Shown: positions 10,206 to 22,173 of the stretch, piece after piece
Position numbering within the stretch: the first letter of the stretch is position 1
How the letters are laid out: the number at the start of each line of letters is the position of its first letter
Position numbers and translations under genes: made by a program
Source of the DNA: Macrobrachium rosenbergii
Taxonomy: Eukaryota > Arthropoda > Malacostraca > Decapoda > Palaemonidae
DNA: 64,000 bases
Assembly: GCF_040412425.1 (NCBI RefSeq)
Contig: NC_089749.1
Location: forward strand, 39,133,070 to 39,197,069
Reading direction: 5' to 3'
The notes under the pieces: model-generated
Database searches by the model: none
What the model was told of the DNA's origin: nothing
The model's input: only the letters and a program-made list of their open reading frames with translations

Positions 10206-11291
10206 TTAATATTTTGTGTGGCCTCCATCTGCCTGTACCACAGCCTGCATTCTTGAGGGGTATGATTTCAGCAAATCGCAAAAAAGCCGACACTCAAACT
10301 CCATTCCCCTTAGCACTTCGGTCACCTCTCTTCGCAGGTCGTCGAGGCTTGGTATACCATCATAGTTCACTGTGATTGCTTCAACACGATCCTTTAAGAT
10401 ACTACCAATGTTTTCACACACATTAAGGTCAGGGGAGCAACCTGGAAATTTACTTGACGAGAAGAAATTGATACCACTGTTTCGAAGCAGCTCCTGTCTG
10501 AAGAGCCTTGAAACATGGTGCCTTATCATGCAAAAATGTGACTTCTTCAACAGACAACACATTTTCAGGATTGTTGAGGAAAGGAAATACTCCACCAGTA
10601 AGCACAGTTTCTCTGAGGTATTCGCCATTTCATGTTCTTTGATGATCCACATTAACCGTTTGGCTGTGAAACAGAGAAAAATTCCCAAATATTCAGGAAA
10701 TTTCACAACTTGGCGATAGCGCACGTCATCGCTGATATCACCCAACTTTGCAGCCCAAATGATGTCATTTTTATGATTTGGCTTCCTGACTGTGTAAATG
10801 AAGAATTCATCTGATGCGGCAACATGGAGAGAATCAGCTTCATCCCAATCTTTAAGAAATGAACCACAAAACCATGCACGGTCTTCTCTCTGTTGCTGAG
10901 TGATGTTGGGCTTGCTGATAACATGAAATGGCTTGATACCAGATTTTTTCAACTCACGATATACAGCACTATAACTTCTCTTCTTTCCCCTTTTTGTTTC
11001 TAGTTCAAGCGCCAATTTATGTAAAGACTTTCTTGGTCTACCCACTGCCTCAGCTATGATGTCTTTTGACTCCTGAGAAAGGACTTCAGGCCTTCAAAGA
11101 TTCTCACTCTTATTGTGATGACAGTCATATGGATTTTTGTTCCAGTTTCTTTTAACAAAGGATTCATCTCTTTTAATGTATTTAGCTATCCAGGAACGTG
11201 AAACGAAGGATGCGCCAGCATCCCTGGCCTCTATGAAAGGTTATAGCCCGGATTCGGTCAATCCATCTGATTTCCTCCGAGTCGTTAGCCA
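10206..11291 (-). pseudogene. Tc1/mariner-type transposase, frameshifted
   Basis: The open part (11045-10206) contains the linker GRPRKSLHKLALELET, then the first catalytic Asp region AASDEFFIYTVRKPNH. It also carries the C-terminal box SPDLNVCENIGS, where the family has SPDLNPxEN. The second catalytic motif, FLHDKAPCF, is present but in a different frame (about 10535-10509), bracketed by compensating shifts. Upstream, MANDSEEIRWIDRIRAITF (start near 11291) is the N-terminal helix-turn-helix region, separated by stops and shifts. The enzyme would excise and insert its element at TA. A possible left end, CTGGGTGTTTCGAAATTAG near 10107, has no clear inverted partner on the right, so the right end seems lost. 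Nothing is recognised between 11292 and about 11455. Confidence 0.8.
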
Positions 11292-11454
11292 TGGATGTAT
11301 CTAACTCTGTCACTCAGTCTGAAATTACAAGAAATGTAAAATGAAAAATAGCTTAATAGAAACTTAAAATAATGTACTTGGAGATAGGCTATAGCAGAAA
11401 ACTTCATAACTTTCTGTAAGATGTGTTAACTGACGAACCTGCTAGCAGCGCCTA

Positions 11455-11611
11455 AGCACCGCCCATATAAGTGACATCATTGTCCACGTCACAAGCTATC
11501 TGTACTTCCATCTTCCGCTGTGAGTCAGTTGCAATGAAGATAAGAAACCATGCTGAGTATCATTTCCTGATCCTGCCTAGCATTAGACCCAACATGGTGC
11601 AGTGAATGAAG
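11455..11611 (+). promoter_or_regulatory. probable 5' LTR end and primer-binding site of Gypsy-0
   Basis: CACCGCCCATATAAG near 11460 could be the promoter. The sequence ends ...CCCAACA at 11594, directly followed by TGGTGCAGTGAATGAAG, which starts with the TGG complementary to a tRNA CCA end. A gag-like frame follows at 11645. No second LTR was found, so the left edge is unknown. Confidence 0.4.
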
Positions 11612-11644
11612 AAATAGGACCTACAGCCATAACCATAGTACAGC

Positions 11645-12805
11645 ATGGCACCACCGCCAAGACGACCCTCGTTTGCATCCCCTAGGGGCAGAATTGCAAG
11701 GACAGGAAGTTCAGGAACCGGCGTCAGGATATTGCCGGCTTCAATGCTACAGGCTCAACAGGCCATCCAGAAACTTCAGGCTGAGATAACAACGTTGTCA
11801 CTCCGGGGTAGCAATGTCCCCCAACCAAGGATCCCTTCATCAGCAGCTCCAGAAAAGTGCGAGGCTGAGGTGTCCCCTGCAGCCTTCAGGCCTTGGAAAC
11901 GGTCAATGGAGTGTTGGTTGTGGCTATGCAAGTTGAAGCCTAACGAGGCTGTTCATCACATAAGGCTACATTGTGTCCCGATATTGCAACATGCACTTGA
12001 TTCTAGATATACCGACGCGCAGTGGAGTGCCCTCTCCACTGAAGGGGCATTCAATGCGGTTAAGCAATTAGTGGTAAAAGCTTCTAATCAAGCAGTGTAG
12101 TGGCTAGAGTTTTTTGATTTGGCCCAAGAGCCTAGTGAGTCCTTTAATGATTTTTTATTAACTGTACGCAAAAGGCTACCGATTGTGCATTCACATGTCC
12201 TAATTGTAATCATGATTTATCTGAATATATGCTATTGCGTAAGCTCATGGTAGGTCTAAGTGATAAAGTACTAAAAAGGCAAGTATTTCAGTCATGTAAT
12301 GATATTCGTGATAGCGACTCCCTCAGAGTCATGTGCAGTGCGTTTGAGGCCGCCCGTGATGACGCCCTTCATAATAGGGCATGGCCTAGCAGCTCCCCTA
12401 GAGCAGCTGCTGCTGAAGTGTGTGAGGAAGAACCCGACGTGGTTGCTGCCCTTAGTAAATGTGACAAGAGTGCCCCTGTGAAAGTACAATCACACCCCTG
12501 GGGTAATTGTGGTATTCGTCATACCCCTGGGTATTCCTCATGTCCTGCGAGAAACATGACATGTCATGGGTGCGGTAAAACTGGACACCTGAAGAAGTGT
12601 TGCAGAGGGCTGAGTGCCAAGAAAAACGTCAGTGGTTTGGCAGCGGAGTCGGACATAGCGAGTGCAGTGATTGCAGTTGTCGTAGCAGCAGAGGCAAGAT
12701 TGTGGAATGGGCTGTCCCTGCAACCCACTATTCATGTTGCTGTATGCTTGGCCAACTCAATTGAGTGGTCCGGTGTACAAGCTGTGCCAAACACTGGTGC
12801 CCAGG
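11645..12805 (+). pseudogene. Gypsy-0 gag and start of protease, truncated
   Basis: A frame from 11645 (about 152 codons) encodes a gag-like protein with PWKRSMECWLWLCKLKP, and ends at a stop near 12100. A shifted frame (12229-12805) continues through a helical segment to one CCHC zinc knuckle, CHGCGKTGHLKKCC. It ends in QAVPNTGAQV, the first residues of an aspartic protease in which the catalytic Asp of DTG is Asn. The frame is then cut by the start of the Gypsy-1 LTR at 12806. No continuation of this protease is seen elsewhere in the window. A Gypsy-type assignment fits gag, CCHC and protease order but is not proven, since RT and integrase are absent. Confidence 0.6.
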
Positions 12806-13032
12806 TGTAGTGTCTGTAAAAAAACCCATTTTCTTTAATGCACTATGTACCTTAACTCTTGGGGCATTCTCCCTTAACTTTGGGAACATTCTATGTTTTG
12901 AATGTATTACGCCAGAAGACCGCCATGTGTTTGGTTGTTGATACCATGTCGGAACAGTAACGGAAATAAAGTTATGTTGCTGCTAAGATGCTGCTGTTAT
13001 TACACCATGCTCCACACATATAGGCTATTACA
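12806..13032 (+). repeat. Gypsy-1 5' LTR
   Basis: It starts TGTAGTGTCTG and ends ...GGCTATTACA just before the primer site. The first 125 bp are repeated at 17625-17749. AATAAA at about 12964 may serve polyadenylation. Confidence 0.8.
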
Positions 13033-13050
13033 AATGGCGACGAGGATAAC
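13033..13050 (+). promoter_or_regulatory. Gypsy-1 primer-binding site
   Basis: AATGGCGACGAGGATAAC lies directly after the LTR. TGGCGACGAG is shared exactly with Gypsy-2 (22174-22191, minus), so both prime from the same tRNA. Confidence 0.7.
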
Positions 13051-13222
13051 CTGTGAAGAGACGTCTGCAACAAAGTTATGAGGTGTCAAGAGCCTGTTCA
13101 TCCAGAAACCTGGTTTGTGTTGGAGCCGCCAAGTTTGCATAGAGCCAAGGCTAGACTACGGTAGCCTTAGTTAGCCTACCCTGCTGGATACATGAGTAAC
13201 TTTAGCCTAAGTTAGATTACCA

Positions 13223-14030
13223 GTGACGATGGCTACCCCGCTACAGTTAATGCCCTTACCAGCATTTTCCCCTGAGGAGTCTGCAAATGTTTCCCAGAAG
13301 TGGGCAGACTGGAAGGAGTCTTTTTCATGCTATATACAAGGTAGTGGTATAACAGATGCCCAGAAAAAAGCTATATTGCTTCACCAAGCAGGTATGGAAG
13401 TACAGCGTATTTTTAGAACATTAACTGTTGCTGGTGATACTTTTGATGATGCAGTTGCAGCTTTGGATAACCATTTTATGCCCAAGAAGATTGTTGCATA
13501 TGAGAGGCATGTTTTCAGGCAAGCCTGCCAAGGTCCATCCGAAAGTATGGATGCTTACTTAACTAGGTTAAGAAATTTGATTAAGTCGTGTGAGTACCCT
13601 GCAGCTGAGGTCAATTTTAATTTAAGGGATCAGATCATAGAGAAGTGTTTTTCTAAGAAACTAAGAGTAAGGTTTTTAAGGGAAAGAAACCTAACTTTAG
13701 ATAATATTGTGGAGATGGCAAGAGCTCATGAAATGGCTGAGAGCCAGGCTAGGCAAATCGAAGAGGATTCTGTTAGGCCTAGGCCAGATAATCTTAAAGT
13801 GAATAAGTTGCGTTATCAAGCCCATGGTAATGGTACATTTCAAGGAAAAAGAGGAGGAAGTGCAGGAAATTTTGTGCATTCTAATAGGCTGAGAAATGGT
13901 AAGCCTAACTTTAGTGTAAATCAAAATTGTTGGTGATGTGGTCTGCAAGGTCATTGGCATAATGACTGTGTTGTTGCCAGGGATAAGGCATGCCGAAGGT
14001 GTGGTAAGATTGGACATTTGGCCCGTGTTT
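13223..14030 (+). pseudogene. Gypsy-1 gag
   Basis: The frame starts MATPLQLMPLPAF at 13223. It has a retrotransposon-gag capsid region (RHVFRQACQGPSESMDAYL, about residues 95-113) and a nucleocapsid with two zinc knuckles. The first knuckle is interrupted at 13934 by TGA, probably from TGG, between its cysteines (CW-stop-CGLQGHWHNDC). The second, CRRCGKIGHLARV, loses its last cysteine at a frame change near 14030, where the polyprotein moves into the protease frame. Gag forms the particle and binds RNA. A single gag-pol frame in the ancestor is inferred from the continuous homology. Confidence 0.8.
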
Positions 14031-16240
14031 TAGGTCCAACCTCAGTAGTGTTTCTCATACAAATTATGAGTCAGAACATAAGCCTAAAGCGTCAGTGTCA
14101 CAACCTGGAATGGAAAAGTCCAGGGGAAGAAGTGGTAGTTCTGGAAATTATTCCAGAGGCCCCAGAGGTCATTCTGGGCCAAACCATCATGTCAATGTTG
14201 TTAAAGATTCTCAGAGTGAAACTTTTTATGATGATGATGATGATGATCACTATGAGGATCATTATTTGTTTAATGTCAGAGGCATTTGTGAAACATCTAT
14301 TTTATTTAATTTTAATGTTAGTAACGTGCCAATTAAATTTATGATTGATTCAGGTGCTACTTGTAATGTTATTACTGCAAGTGATTTTGAGATGTTGAGT
14401 AAGTATGTATGTTTAAGAAACTGTAATAAGAATCTGTATCCTTATGGTGTCACAACTCCATTAAGGGTAAGAGGAGAATTCAGCAGTAAGACTGAATCTC
14501 CATCTGGGAGAGTTTGTGTGGAGGCAGATTTTATTGTGGTAGAGAAAAATGATGTCATTGATGTTAATTTACTTGGAAAAAATACTGCCATAGTACTAAA
14601 TATGTTAAGGATTGGTGAGGATGTAAATGCAATAAATACTAGTACTGCATGTGATAAGTATTCCAGTTTGAAAATTAAATATGAAACTTGCTTTTCAGGT
14701 CTGGGTAAGTTGACTGATTTTTCATTGAAGTTACATGTTAACTCTAATGTGAAACCTGTAGCACAACCTATGAGAAGAATTCCTTTTAATATTAGGGGGC
14801 AAGTGGAAAAAACACTTGATGATTTGTTGGGTTTGGATATCATTGAGCCAGTACAGGGACCTACTGAATGGGTATCGGCTCCTGTATTTGTCCCCAAGCC
14901 TGGGAATAGTAAGGAATTGCGACTCTGTGTTGATATGAGAAGAGTCAATGAGGCTATTTTGAGAACTAGACATCCAATTCCTACTATTGATGAATTGTTG
15001 ATTGATATGAATGGTGCTGTTGTTTTTTCTAAACTTGATTTGAAGTGGGGTTTTCATCAAATTGAGTTAGACCCTGAGAGTAGATATTTAACCACTTTTG
15101 TAACTCACAAAGGTTTGTTTAGGTACAAACAGTTGTTGTTTGGAGTTAACTGTGCTCCTGAGGTTTATCAACATATTTTACAACAAGTATTACATGATTG
15201 TGAAGGAGTTAAAGTGCTAGCAGATGACATAATTGTGTATGGTACCCTACTAATGTCAAAGAGCATGACAAAAGGCTGGAAAAGGTATTGGCAACATTGT
15301 GTAGTAGAAATCTAACTCTGAATCGAGATAAATGTAAATTTGGTATGGAAAAACTAGTATTTATGGGTCATGTTTTATCAAAGAGAGGCACTGAACCTAC
15401 TGATGACAAAGTCAGAGCTGTAAACGAGGCTAAGAAGCCTAGAAATGTAAACGAGGTTAGGAGTTTCCTTGGTCTTGTAAATTACTGTGGAAGTTTTATA
15501 AATAATCTGTCTACTGTTGAAGAACCATTGAGAAGGTTAACTAGGAAGAATGTAATTTGGCATTGGAGAAGTGAACAGGAAAATTCATTCAGGGAATTAA
15601 AAAGGTGACTTACTTCTGCTGAGAGCATGGCTTATTTTAATCCAGTATTACCTACTCAGGTAATTGTAGATGCTAGTCCAATTGGACTGGGAGCTATTTT
15701 AGTACAGAAACAGGAGAATGGATGTTTCAAACCTGTAATTTATGCCAGTAGATCTTTGACAGATGTTGAGTGTCGGTGCTCCCAGACAGAAAAAGAGGCA
15801 CTTGCCGTTGTTTGGGCTTGTGAAAGGTTTAGATTGTATGTTTTAGGTATTCATTTTGAGCTAATTAGTGATCATAAGCCACTAGAGGTGATATATTCTC
15901 CTAAGTCAAAACCTCCTTTGTGTATTGAAAGGTGGGCTCTAAGACTGCAGCCTTTTGATTTTAAAGTAAGGTATAAACCTGGGAGGACTAATGCAGCTGA
16001 TGCATTGTCGAGATTGCCCTTGAAAGATATTCCTAAAAGTAATGTAGCTGAAGAATATGCTTACTTTATTGCCAAAAGTGCAACACCAGTAGCCTTAACT
16101 ACTAAGGAAATTGAACAAGAGTCTGGTTTTGATGTTGAGTTGAGTAAAGTCCGTAAGGCTATCAGAAATGGGATTGGAATGAGGTTCCAGATTTTAAACA
16201 TGCTAAAGATGAAGTATGTATTTTGGGATGTTTACTCTTA
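14031..16240 (+). pseudogene. Gypsy-1 protease, reverse transcriptase and RNase H
   Basis: An open frame of 406 codons (14095-15315) carries the protease active site FMIDSGATCNVI (about residues 82-93). RT motif A is KLDLKWGFHQIEL and the catalytic box is VLADDIIVYG. A frame change near 15240 moves to 15288-15608, the RT connection with RSFLGLVNYC. A TGA at 15606 splits it from RNase H in the same frame (15627-16241), with VDASPIGLGA, the TEKEALAVVWA acidic motif and GRTNAADALSRLP. All visible catalytic residues of protease, RT and RNase H are present, so the copy is silenced by one shift and one stop in this part. Confidence 0.85.
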
Positions 16241-17470
16241 AGAGGTCAAAGAATAATAATACCTAAATCTTTAAGAAGGCAAATTCTTGACTTAGCTCAT
16301 GAAGGCCATCAGGGAATTGTAAAATGTAAAAGTAGTCAAGACAGAAAGTGTGGTGGCCAGGATTAGATAAAGGATTAGATTAAAGAAATTGCAAAGCATG
16401 TTTGTTAATGAGTAGTAACAATAAGTCAGAACCCTGAAACCTACTCCTTTACCTGATAGGCCATGGCAACACATTGGTGTTAATATATGTGGACCTTTAC
16501 CAACTGGTGAGTTTGTTAGTTGCTGTGGATTATTATTCTAGATGGTTTGAAGTAGGAATACTGTATTCGATTAGTACTACCAAGGTGGTAAGATGTCTTG
16601 ATCATTGGTTTACATCTCATGGTTTACCAGAGCTCATTGTAACTGATAATGGTGTGCAGTTTACATCTGCAGAGTTTAAAGATTTTGTAAGGGTAAATGG
16701 TATTCGTCACAGAAAAGTAACACCTTATTCCCCTCAAGCTAATGGTGAAGTGGAGAGACAAAATAGGTATATTATGAAAGCTATTAAAACCATTAGAGCT
16801 GAAGGGAAGGATTGGAAAAAAGAGTTAAATACTTTTCTTAAAGTTTACAGATTCACTCCACATACTGTAACTAATGTCAGTCCTGCTGAAATCATGTATG
16901 GTAGGAAAATTAGAACAAAATTGCCTGAAATGTGTTTAGATTACACTGGTTGTGATGATGAGATTAGAATAAGGGACCAAAAATGTAAAGAAAAGGGGAA
17001 AGAGTACTATGATCAGAAATTCTATGTAAAAGAGGCACAAGTAAGTAAAGGTGATTTAGTAGTTTTACAACAAAGTAAAGAAAATAAATTGTCACCAGAT
17101 TTCTGTAGTGAACCTTAAAGAGTCATTGAGAAAAAAGGTAATAGTGTTCAAGTTGAGAGTACTGAGGGAATACAAAGAAAGAGGAATGTTGTTCATATGA
17201 AAAAAATTAATTTTGAAAATGAAAAAGATAAGTTTGAGTTTTGGAATGATTGTTGTAATGATGTTGGTGAATTCAGTGATTAATGAATTCCATTTTAGAT
17301 CTGACAATGATGAGTTTCATGTAAACAGTTCAGTGTCAGGTCAGGAACAGCCAAATGTTAATTCAAATGATAATGCTACAACAAGTAGACCTACACCAGG
17401 TGCTGATATTGTTGAAAGGTCTACTAGGGTAAGGAAACCTCCTAGATATTTGAATGACTATGTGAGGTAA
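16241..17470 (+). pseudogene. Gypsy-1 integrase
   Basis: The zinc-binding HHCC region (about 16241-16470) is broken by stops, though H-E-G-H is readable near 16300. The core frame starts at 16474. The segment before it reads IGVNICGP, where the first catalytic Asp would lie, so that Asp is now Asn. The second Asp is in VTDNGVQFTS (residue 58) and the Glu in GEVERQNRYI (residue 94), with 35 residues between. The C-terminal domain shows a stop at 17116. After another shift, 17213-17470 ends in STRVRKPPRYLNDYV, a typical Gypsy tail. Integrase inserts the cDNA. Confidence 0.8.
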
Positions 17471-17611
17471 TGAAGTTTTGTGCATACAGTATGATGTCAT
17501 TTATGCTGAGTTGCTGTTGAGTGTAAAATGTTTTTCCTGTTGTTTTGTAAAGGAAAAGAGCCTTGATTTTTTTACATTGTTTTGTAGCATGGGTGTTGAG
17601 TTTGAATGCTC

Positions 17612-17749
17612 AATAAAGGAGGGATGTAGTGTCTGTAAAAAAAACCAATTTTCTTTAATGCATTATGTACCTTAACTCTTGGGGCATTCTCCCTTAACTT
17701 TGGGAACATTCTATGTTTTGAATGTATTGCGCCAGAAGACCGCCATGTG
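17612..17749 (+). repeat. Gypsy-1 polypurine tract and truncated 3' LTR
   Basis: AATAAAGGAGGGA (17612-17624) primes plus-strand synthesis. The LTR begins TGTAGTGTCTG at 17625 and stops after ...CCGCCATGTG at 17749, where the Gypsy-2 LTR begins. The last ~100 bp are absent. Confidence 0.85.
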
Positions 17750-17935
17750 TGTTAGGACGAGCATAATTAAATACAGGGCCGGATACAAGGTTTATTGTGA
17801 ATCCGTTACAACAACTTCCGCCAAGGACCAGCACAACCCCGGAACCGAGAACTCAAAAACAAAATACGTTCACAGCAGGGAATAGAATCAGAATTAACAA
17901 AGGATTACCTTTTTTTTTTAATCTAAAACTCTACA
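17750..17935 (-). repeat. Gypsy-2 3' LTR
   Basis: On the plus strand it reads TGTTAGGACGAG to CTCTACA. It lacks a 17-bp block (around CCGGCCGCATGAC) present in the 5' LTR near 25892. The minus-strand polypurine stretch AGGGATAAGGGA lies at 17936-17950. Confidence 0.85.
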
Positions 17936-18068
17936 TCCCTTATCCCTAGAAAAGCAATAATACTCCAATTTAAAACATCAGACAATTAAATAAATCAATA
18001 CTTCTTCCAAAATATGTTACAAATATGAAAACAAAACAACATGATAAATACAGCATATTTGTATATAT

Positions 18069-19451
18069 TTATAAATCAAGTCGATCTGGAGGTTTACTTA
18101 TTTGACTGGATCGCCTTAACATTGGCGGTTGTACTGAACATTCACTATCATTATTTACAGTTACTTCTGTGGGTTCTTCAGCCCCACTATTATCACATGG
18201 TACATTAGTGTCTGAAATGAAAACACTAGAATCACTCAAATTTACAGATGACTTAGAATTATTGGATAACACTTCTTTATTGGATTGGTTAAAGTCACCC
18301 ATATATCTATGCATAATCTGATCTGCATGTCTTGTCCAAATAATATTACCAAAACTCTGTACTTCCACCTTATAATTTCTCAACCCAAGTACTTCCACAA
18401 TCTTTCCTTCCACCCATGGTGAACCTTTCCCAAAATTACGAACAAACACAGCATCATTGACTTTATACAATTTTTTACCTTCCTCCTGGAAAATTTCATC
18501 CCTCATTTTCCTTAAAGATTTGTCTTTCAGTTTAACTGATTCAACAGTACCTTTGAAATTCCTACCGGACATTATTTCTGCTGGGGCCTTACCGGTGGAA
18601 GAATTCACAGTCCTCCTATAGTTATAGAAAAATCTACAAATTCTGGTCTGAATATCTCCCTTCTTAAATTTTCCCAGGCCCTCCTTGAATGTTCTCACCG
18701 CCCTTTCAGCCAGACCATTGGAGGATGGATGATAAGGAGCTGGTGTTACATGCTTAATACTACTTTTACACAAGAACTCCTCCATCTCTTGAGAAGCAAA
18801 ATTTGGAGCATTATCTGATATAATGATATTAGGTATACCAAAATTACAGAATGTCTTCCTCAAATGACCAATGGTAACAGCTGACGTAATGGAACTAGAA
18901 AAATGAATATCCAAAAATTTACTATGAAAATCTACAATTATCAAAAAATATTTACGATCCATCGGTCCTGCATAATCTACGTGCAGTCGAGACCATGATT
19001 TACCAACAATAGGCCAAGACAATGTAGGAACTCGAGGATTTGTAAAATTCTTAAAACAAATGCTACAATTCTTTGTGACTTCTCCTATGTCCTGGTCTAT
19101 CTTTGGCCACCATACCCAATTCCTTGCCTCAGCTTTCATAGCATTTATACCATTATGCCCACAATGCAAATGGTTCAAAACCTTACATCTTAACTCAACA
19201 GGAATCAAAACCCTATTTCTATACAATATTACATCATTATGGAGAGATAAATCATCTTTTACAGAGGCATATTCCAGAAGTGACATATTATGTTCCTTTG
19301 ACCATCCCAGCTTCAAACAATTTTTCAACAGACAATACAGCATCCTTATTGGTGAAATGTTTAACTGCCTGAAAAGAGATGCCATCAAAATCAAGTAATT
19401 CAACCAATTTAACATACTTAGCGGGTGTACCAGAATGAAAATCATCATCAA
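18069..19451 (-). pseudogene. Gypsy-2 integrase (460-codon open frame)
   Basis: The open frame reads from about residue 50 as a complete integrase. The zinc domain has H95/H99 (HLHCGH) and C129/C132 (NCSICF). Core Asp159 lies in HVDYAGP, Asp213 in ISDNAPNF and Glu249 in NGLAERAVR, with the usual 35 residues between the last two. A C-terminal SH3-like/GPY region follows at about 330-390. The tail ends SSQISKPPDRLDL. The first ~45 residues are out-of-frame relative to the RNase H linker, so the true protein arrived here through a frame that is now shifted near 19400. It has all catalytic residues and is one of the best-preserved genes in the window, but its upstream polyprotein is broken. Confidence 0.8.
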
Positions 19452-19957
19452 GTGGCAATCTGCTTAAGGCATCAGCAATTACATTTTCCTTCCCAGGTTT
19501 GTGAACTAATTCATAATCATACTGAGATAACAACAAAGCCCATCTTTGTATTCTAGAATTAGCATTACATGGAATCTGTTTCCCTCTTCCAAAAAGTCCC
19601 AGTAATGGTTTATGATCAGTTCTAGCAACAAAATTCCTGCCAAGCACAAAATATCTAAAACGTTTCACAGCAAAAATAAGAGCTAATCCTTCTTTATCTA
19701 ACTGAGAGTAGTTCCTTTCTGCTTTAGATAGTTTTTTTCCTTGCAAAACAAATTGTTTTTTCTTGGTCACCAACCTTTTGTAACAAAACACACCCCACAC
19801 CTACAGGAGACGCATCCACTTCAATGATTAAAGGACTATCCCCATCAAAACTAGTCAGCACTTTGGACTCGGAAAAATCTCTTTTAATGCCTTCCAACGC
19901 CTTCTGCTGTACTGAAGTCCATCTAAATTTTACATTTTTCTTCAACAAATCATACAA
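19430..19957 (-). pseudogene. Gypsy-2 RNase H
   Basis: The two frames are 19957-19724 and 19800-19288. The first contains LIIEVDASPVGVGCVLLQ with the catalytic Asp. The second continues SQLDKEGLALIFAVKRFRYF with the catalytic Glu, ARTDHKPLLGLF with the second Asp, and GKENVIADALSRLP. They join by a frame change near 19750, so all acidic residues are present but not in one frame. The domain degrades the RNA template during cDNA synthesis and follows RT in the order expected for Gypsy. Confidence 0.8.
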
Positions 19958-19984
19958 GGGAGCTAGCTTAGAAGAAAAATTCTT

Positions 19985-21219
19985 TACAACCTTTGCAATA
20001 GTAAGTAATCATACCTAAAAAGATTGAACTTCTTCAACAGCAGTAGGACATGGGTAATCTAAAATAGCTTTCAGTCCCTTTGAAGATGGCTTGACTCCTT
20101 CACCTGAGATGTGGTATCCTAAATAGTCAATAGATTCAGCCTCCAAAACAGTCTTAGTCTTATTTATTTGTACATTATGTGCTTGCAAAGTTCCAAAACC
20201 TTTCTTAATCGGTGATCATGCTCCTTTTTGGTAGCACCACTTACAATAATATCATCTAAATAAGCAGCTACACCCTCCACATTTGCCAACAGTTGAGAAA
20301 TAAACCTTTGGAAAATACCAGGAGATGAGGACAAGCCAAAAGGTAAACGCTTATATTTAAACAATCCTTTATGAGTATTAATTACTAAGTACTCTTGACT
20401 TTTCTCATCAACAGGTATTTGAAGATAAGCATTCTTTAAATCAATTTTTGAAAAAACTGTCCCTTACCAACAACAGATAATTCCTCTATCTTTGTGGTAA
20501 CGGGTACCTGTCACAATGAATTTGTTTATTCAAAATTTTAAAATCTCCACAAATCCTCATTTCAACCTTATTTTCTTTCAATACAGGTACAATAGGAACT
20601 GCCCATTCACTATATGTGATATGGGTTCCATCATTTCATCCGCTACTAGCTTATCTAAGGCATCTTCAATCATTTTCTTGTAATAACAAGGAACTGTGCA
20701 TGCTTTCATAAACTTTGGGGTAGCATTACCTTTTAAATGAATCTTAGCCAAAACACCAGCAATAGGTTTACTTGAATCTACCAAGTAATTATCTAGCAGC
20801 TTTTCTGCACTCACATTAGCAACCTTTATTACTCTAGTACCTTCATCTATTCCAGCCAGATAAATACCTACTTGCTGCATTAAATCTTTACCACACAAAT
20901 TGTATTACAAGAATCAACAACATAAAATACCTGAGAAACTTTTGTGCTATTATAAAGTACAGTGAGCTAACACTTTGCCCAAGACATCAATTTTCATATT
21001 ATCATAACCTCTTAGCTTTTATTGCATTGTTCCATATTTAGTTTTAACCTATGTACCCACTCTTTGGTTATAGTAGACACAGCAGCGCCACTGTCAATCT
21101 CAAATGGAACTAAATTCTGATTAATACTGAAATAAAATTCATCAGAATTAAGAGCAAAAATCTTTCCTTTAACCATTAACAATCTATCATCACTGTTGTC
21201 TTCATAATCATCAATAGTT
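19985..21219 (-). pseudogene. Gypsy-2 protease and reverse transcriptase
   Basis: The protease site is VPFEIDSGAAVSTIT (about 21112-21068), with the catalytic Asp intact. RT begins in 20898-20578, where KMIEDALDKLVADEMMEPI is the N-terminal finger. Stops and shifts cover motif A (about 20480-20380). The frame is restored at 20364-20164 with KYKRLPFGLSSSPGIFQRF and the catalytic AYLDDIIV. The protein makes cDNA from element RNA. At least four disruptions occur between protease and RNase H, so this part is more decayed than the integrase end. Confidence 0.75.
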
Positions 21220-22000
21220 TTACAGCCTTCTTACCTTCAGCCCTACTATTGGAAGCCTTATACCTAGGTTTAACGCTACTAGGCCTATGAAGAGACAAAT
21301 CTTTGTTTGCCTCTCTACACACCCTTTTAGATGACCTTTCCTTTTACAAATGTTACAAGTCAGATCTTTAAACCAACAGTCTATACTCTCATGAGAAAAA
21401 CCACAATGCTTACAAGATGACTTTTCTTTTCTCACTGAACTAACCTGTGGCTGTGATTCGTTCCTCTCACCCACAAAAGCTTTTTCCATGTTCAAAATTC
21501 TTTTCTAAAACTGCACTAGAGGTCATAGCTTGGAGATCAATATTCAAAGCAACTAAATTGGGAAAATATACTTCATTGTCCACTGCCATAAACAACTGAT
21601 CTCTGACTCTTGAATCGAAATGATTACCAAAATTGCAATCTTTTGCTAAAGCCTTGAGGTCAGCATACAAACTATTCATTGTCTCATCCTCCTTTTTTTT
21701 CTTTTTTTTGTTGAAAAGCTATTAGGCTACGATGATAAGAAGGTTTCACAATGTAATGTGATTTCAATACAGCTACAAGTTCATCGTAAGTCTTTGTATG
21801 GGGGTAAATCAGAGCACACAAATTACCCAGTACACTAAAAACATCCGTTCCAATCGACACTAGCAAAAAACATTTTTCTTTTTGTTATCTTCCTCAATTC
21901 CAAGATTACTAAAATTAGCTTCTAATAAACTAAGCCAAAGATCCAGGGTTATCTGAGAAGAATTAAAAGGATCAATCTTAATCTGAGTAGTCGTCGCCAT
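21220..22000 (-). pseudogene. Gypsy-2 gag
   Basis: The start is taken at ATG 22000-21998 (MATTTQIKIDPF), about 170 bp inside the primer site. Pieces at 21866-21684 and 21679-21467 are capsid-like, with NSLYADLKALAKDCNFG and RDQLFMAVDNE typical of gag. 21495-21220 carries two zinc knuckles, CKHCGFSHESIDC and CNICKRKGHLKGC. A TAG at about 21866 and an A/T-rich slip site near 21700 break the frame. The product would assemble the particle. Confidence 0.75.
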
Positions 22001-22173
22001 CGTGAACAAAACCCTAGCATAGGCGAACTCTGCCTAACCTCCGCACCATCGCAGTCAATCAACTGGCCTTACGGAAGTGTCCTCAGAGCCGGTAGGCTAT
22101 GCTGAACTCATCAAAAATCCTGGAAAATCCTTACATTCACATGAAGTTCTTGTAGACCCTATGCTCTTCTGCA

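Larger units (their letters stand above)
12806..17749 (+). mobile_element. Gypsy-1 LTR retrotransposon, 3' LTR truncated
   Basis: The order is 5' LTR, primer site, gag with zinc knuckles, protease, RT, RNase H, integrase, polypurine tract, then the first 125 bp of a 3' LTR. RT before integrase marks the Ty3/Gypsy order. The two LTR copies differ at only a few positions over the shared part, so insertion is fairly young despite several frame breaks. It lies in the protease of Gypsy-0; the left flank is CCAGG, and the matching right flank is lost. Confidence 0.85.

Noticed and set aside
10372..10719. Plus-strand 115-codon frame
   Set aside because: Antisense of the Tc1/mariner transposase, including its catalytic region.
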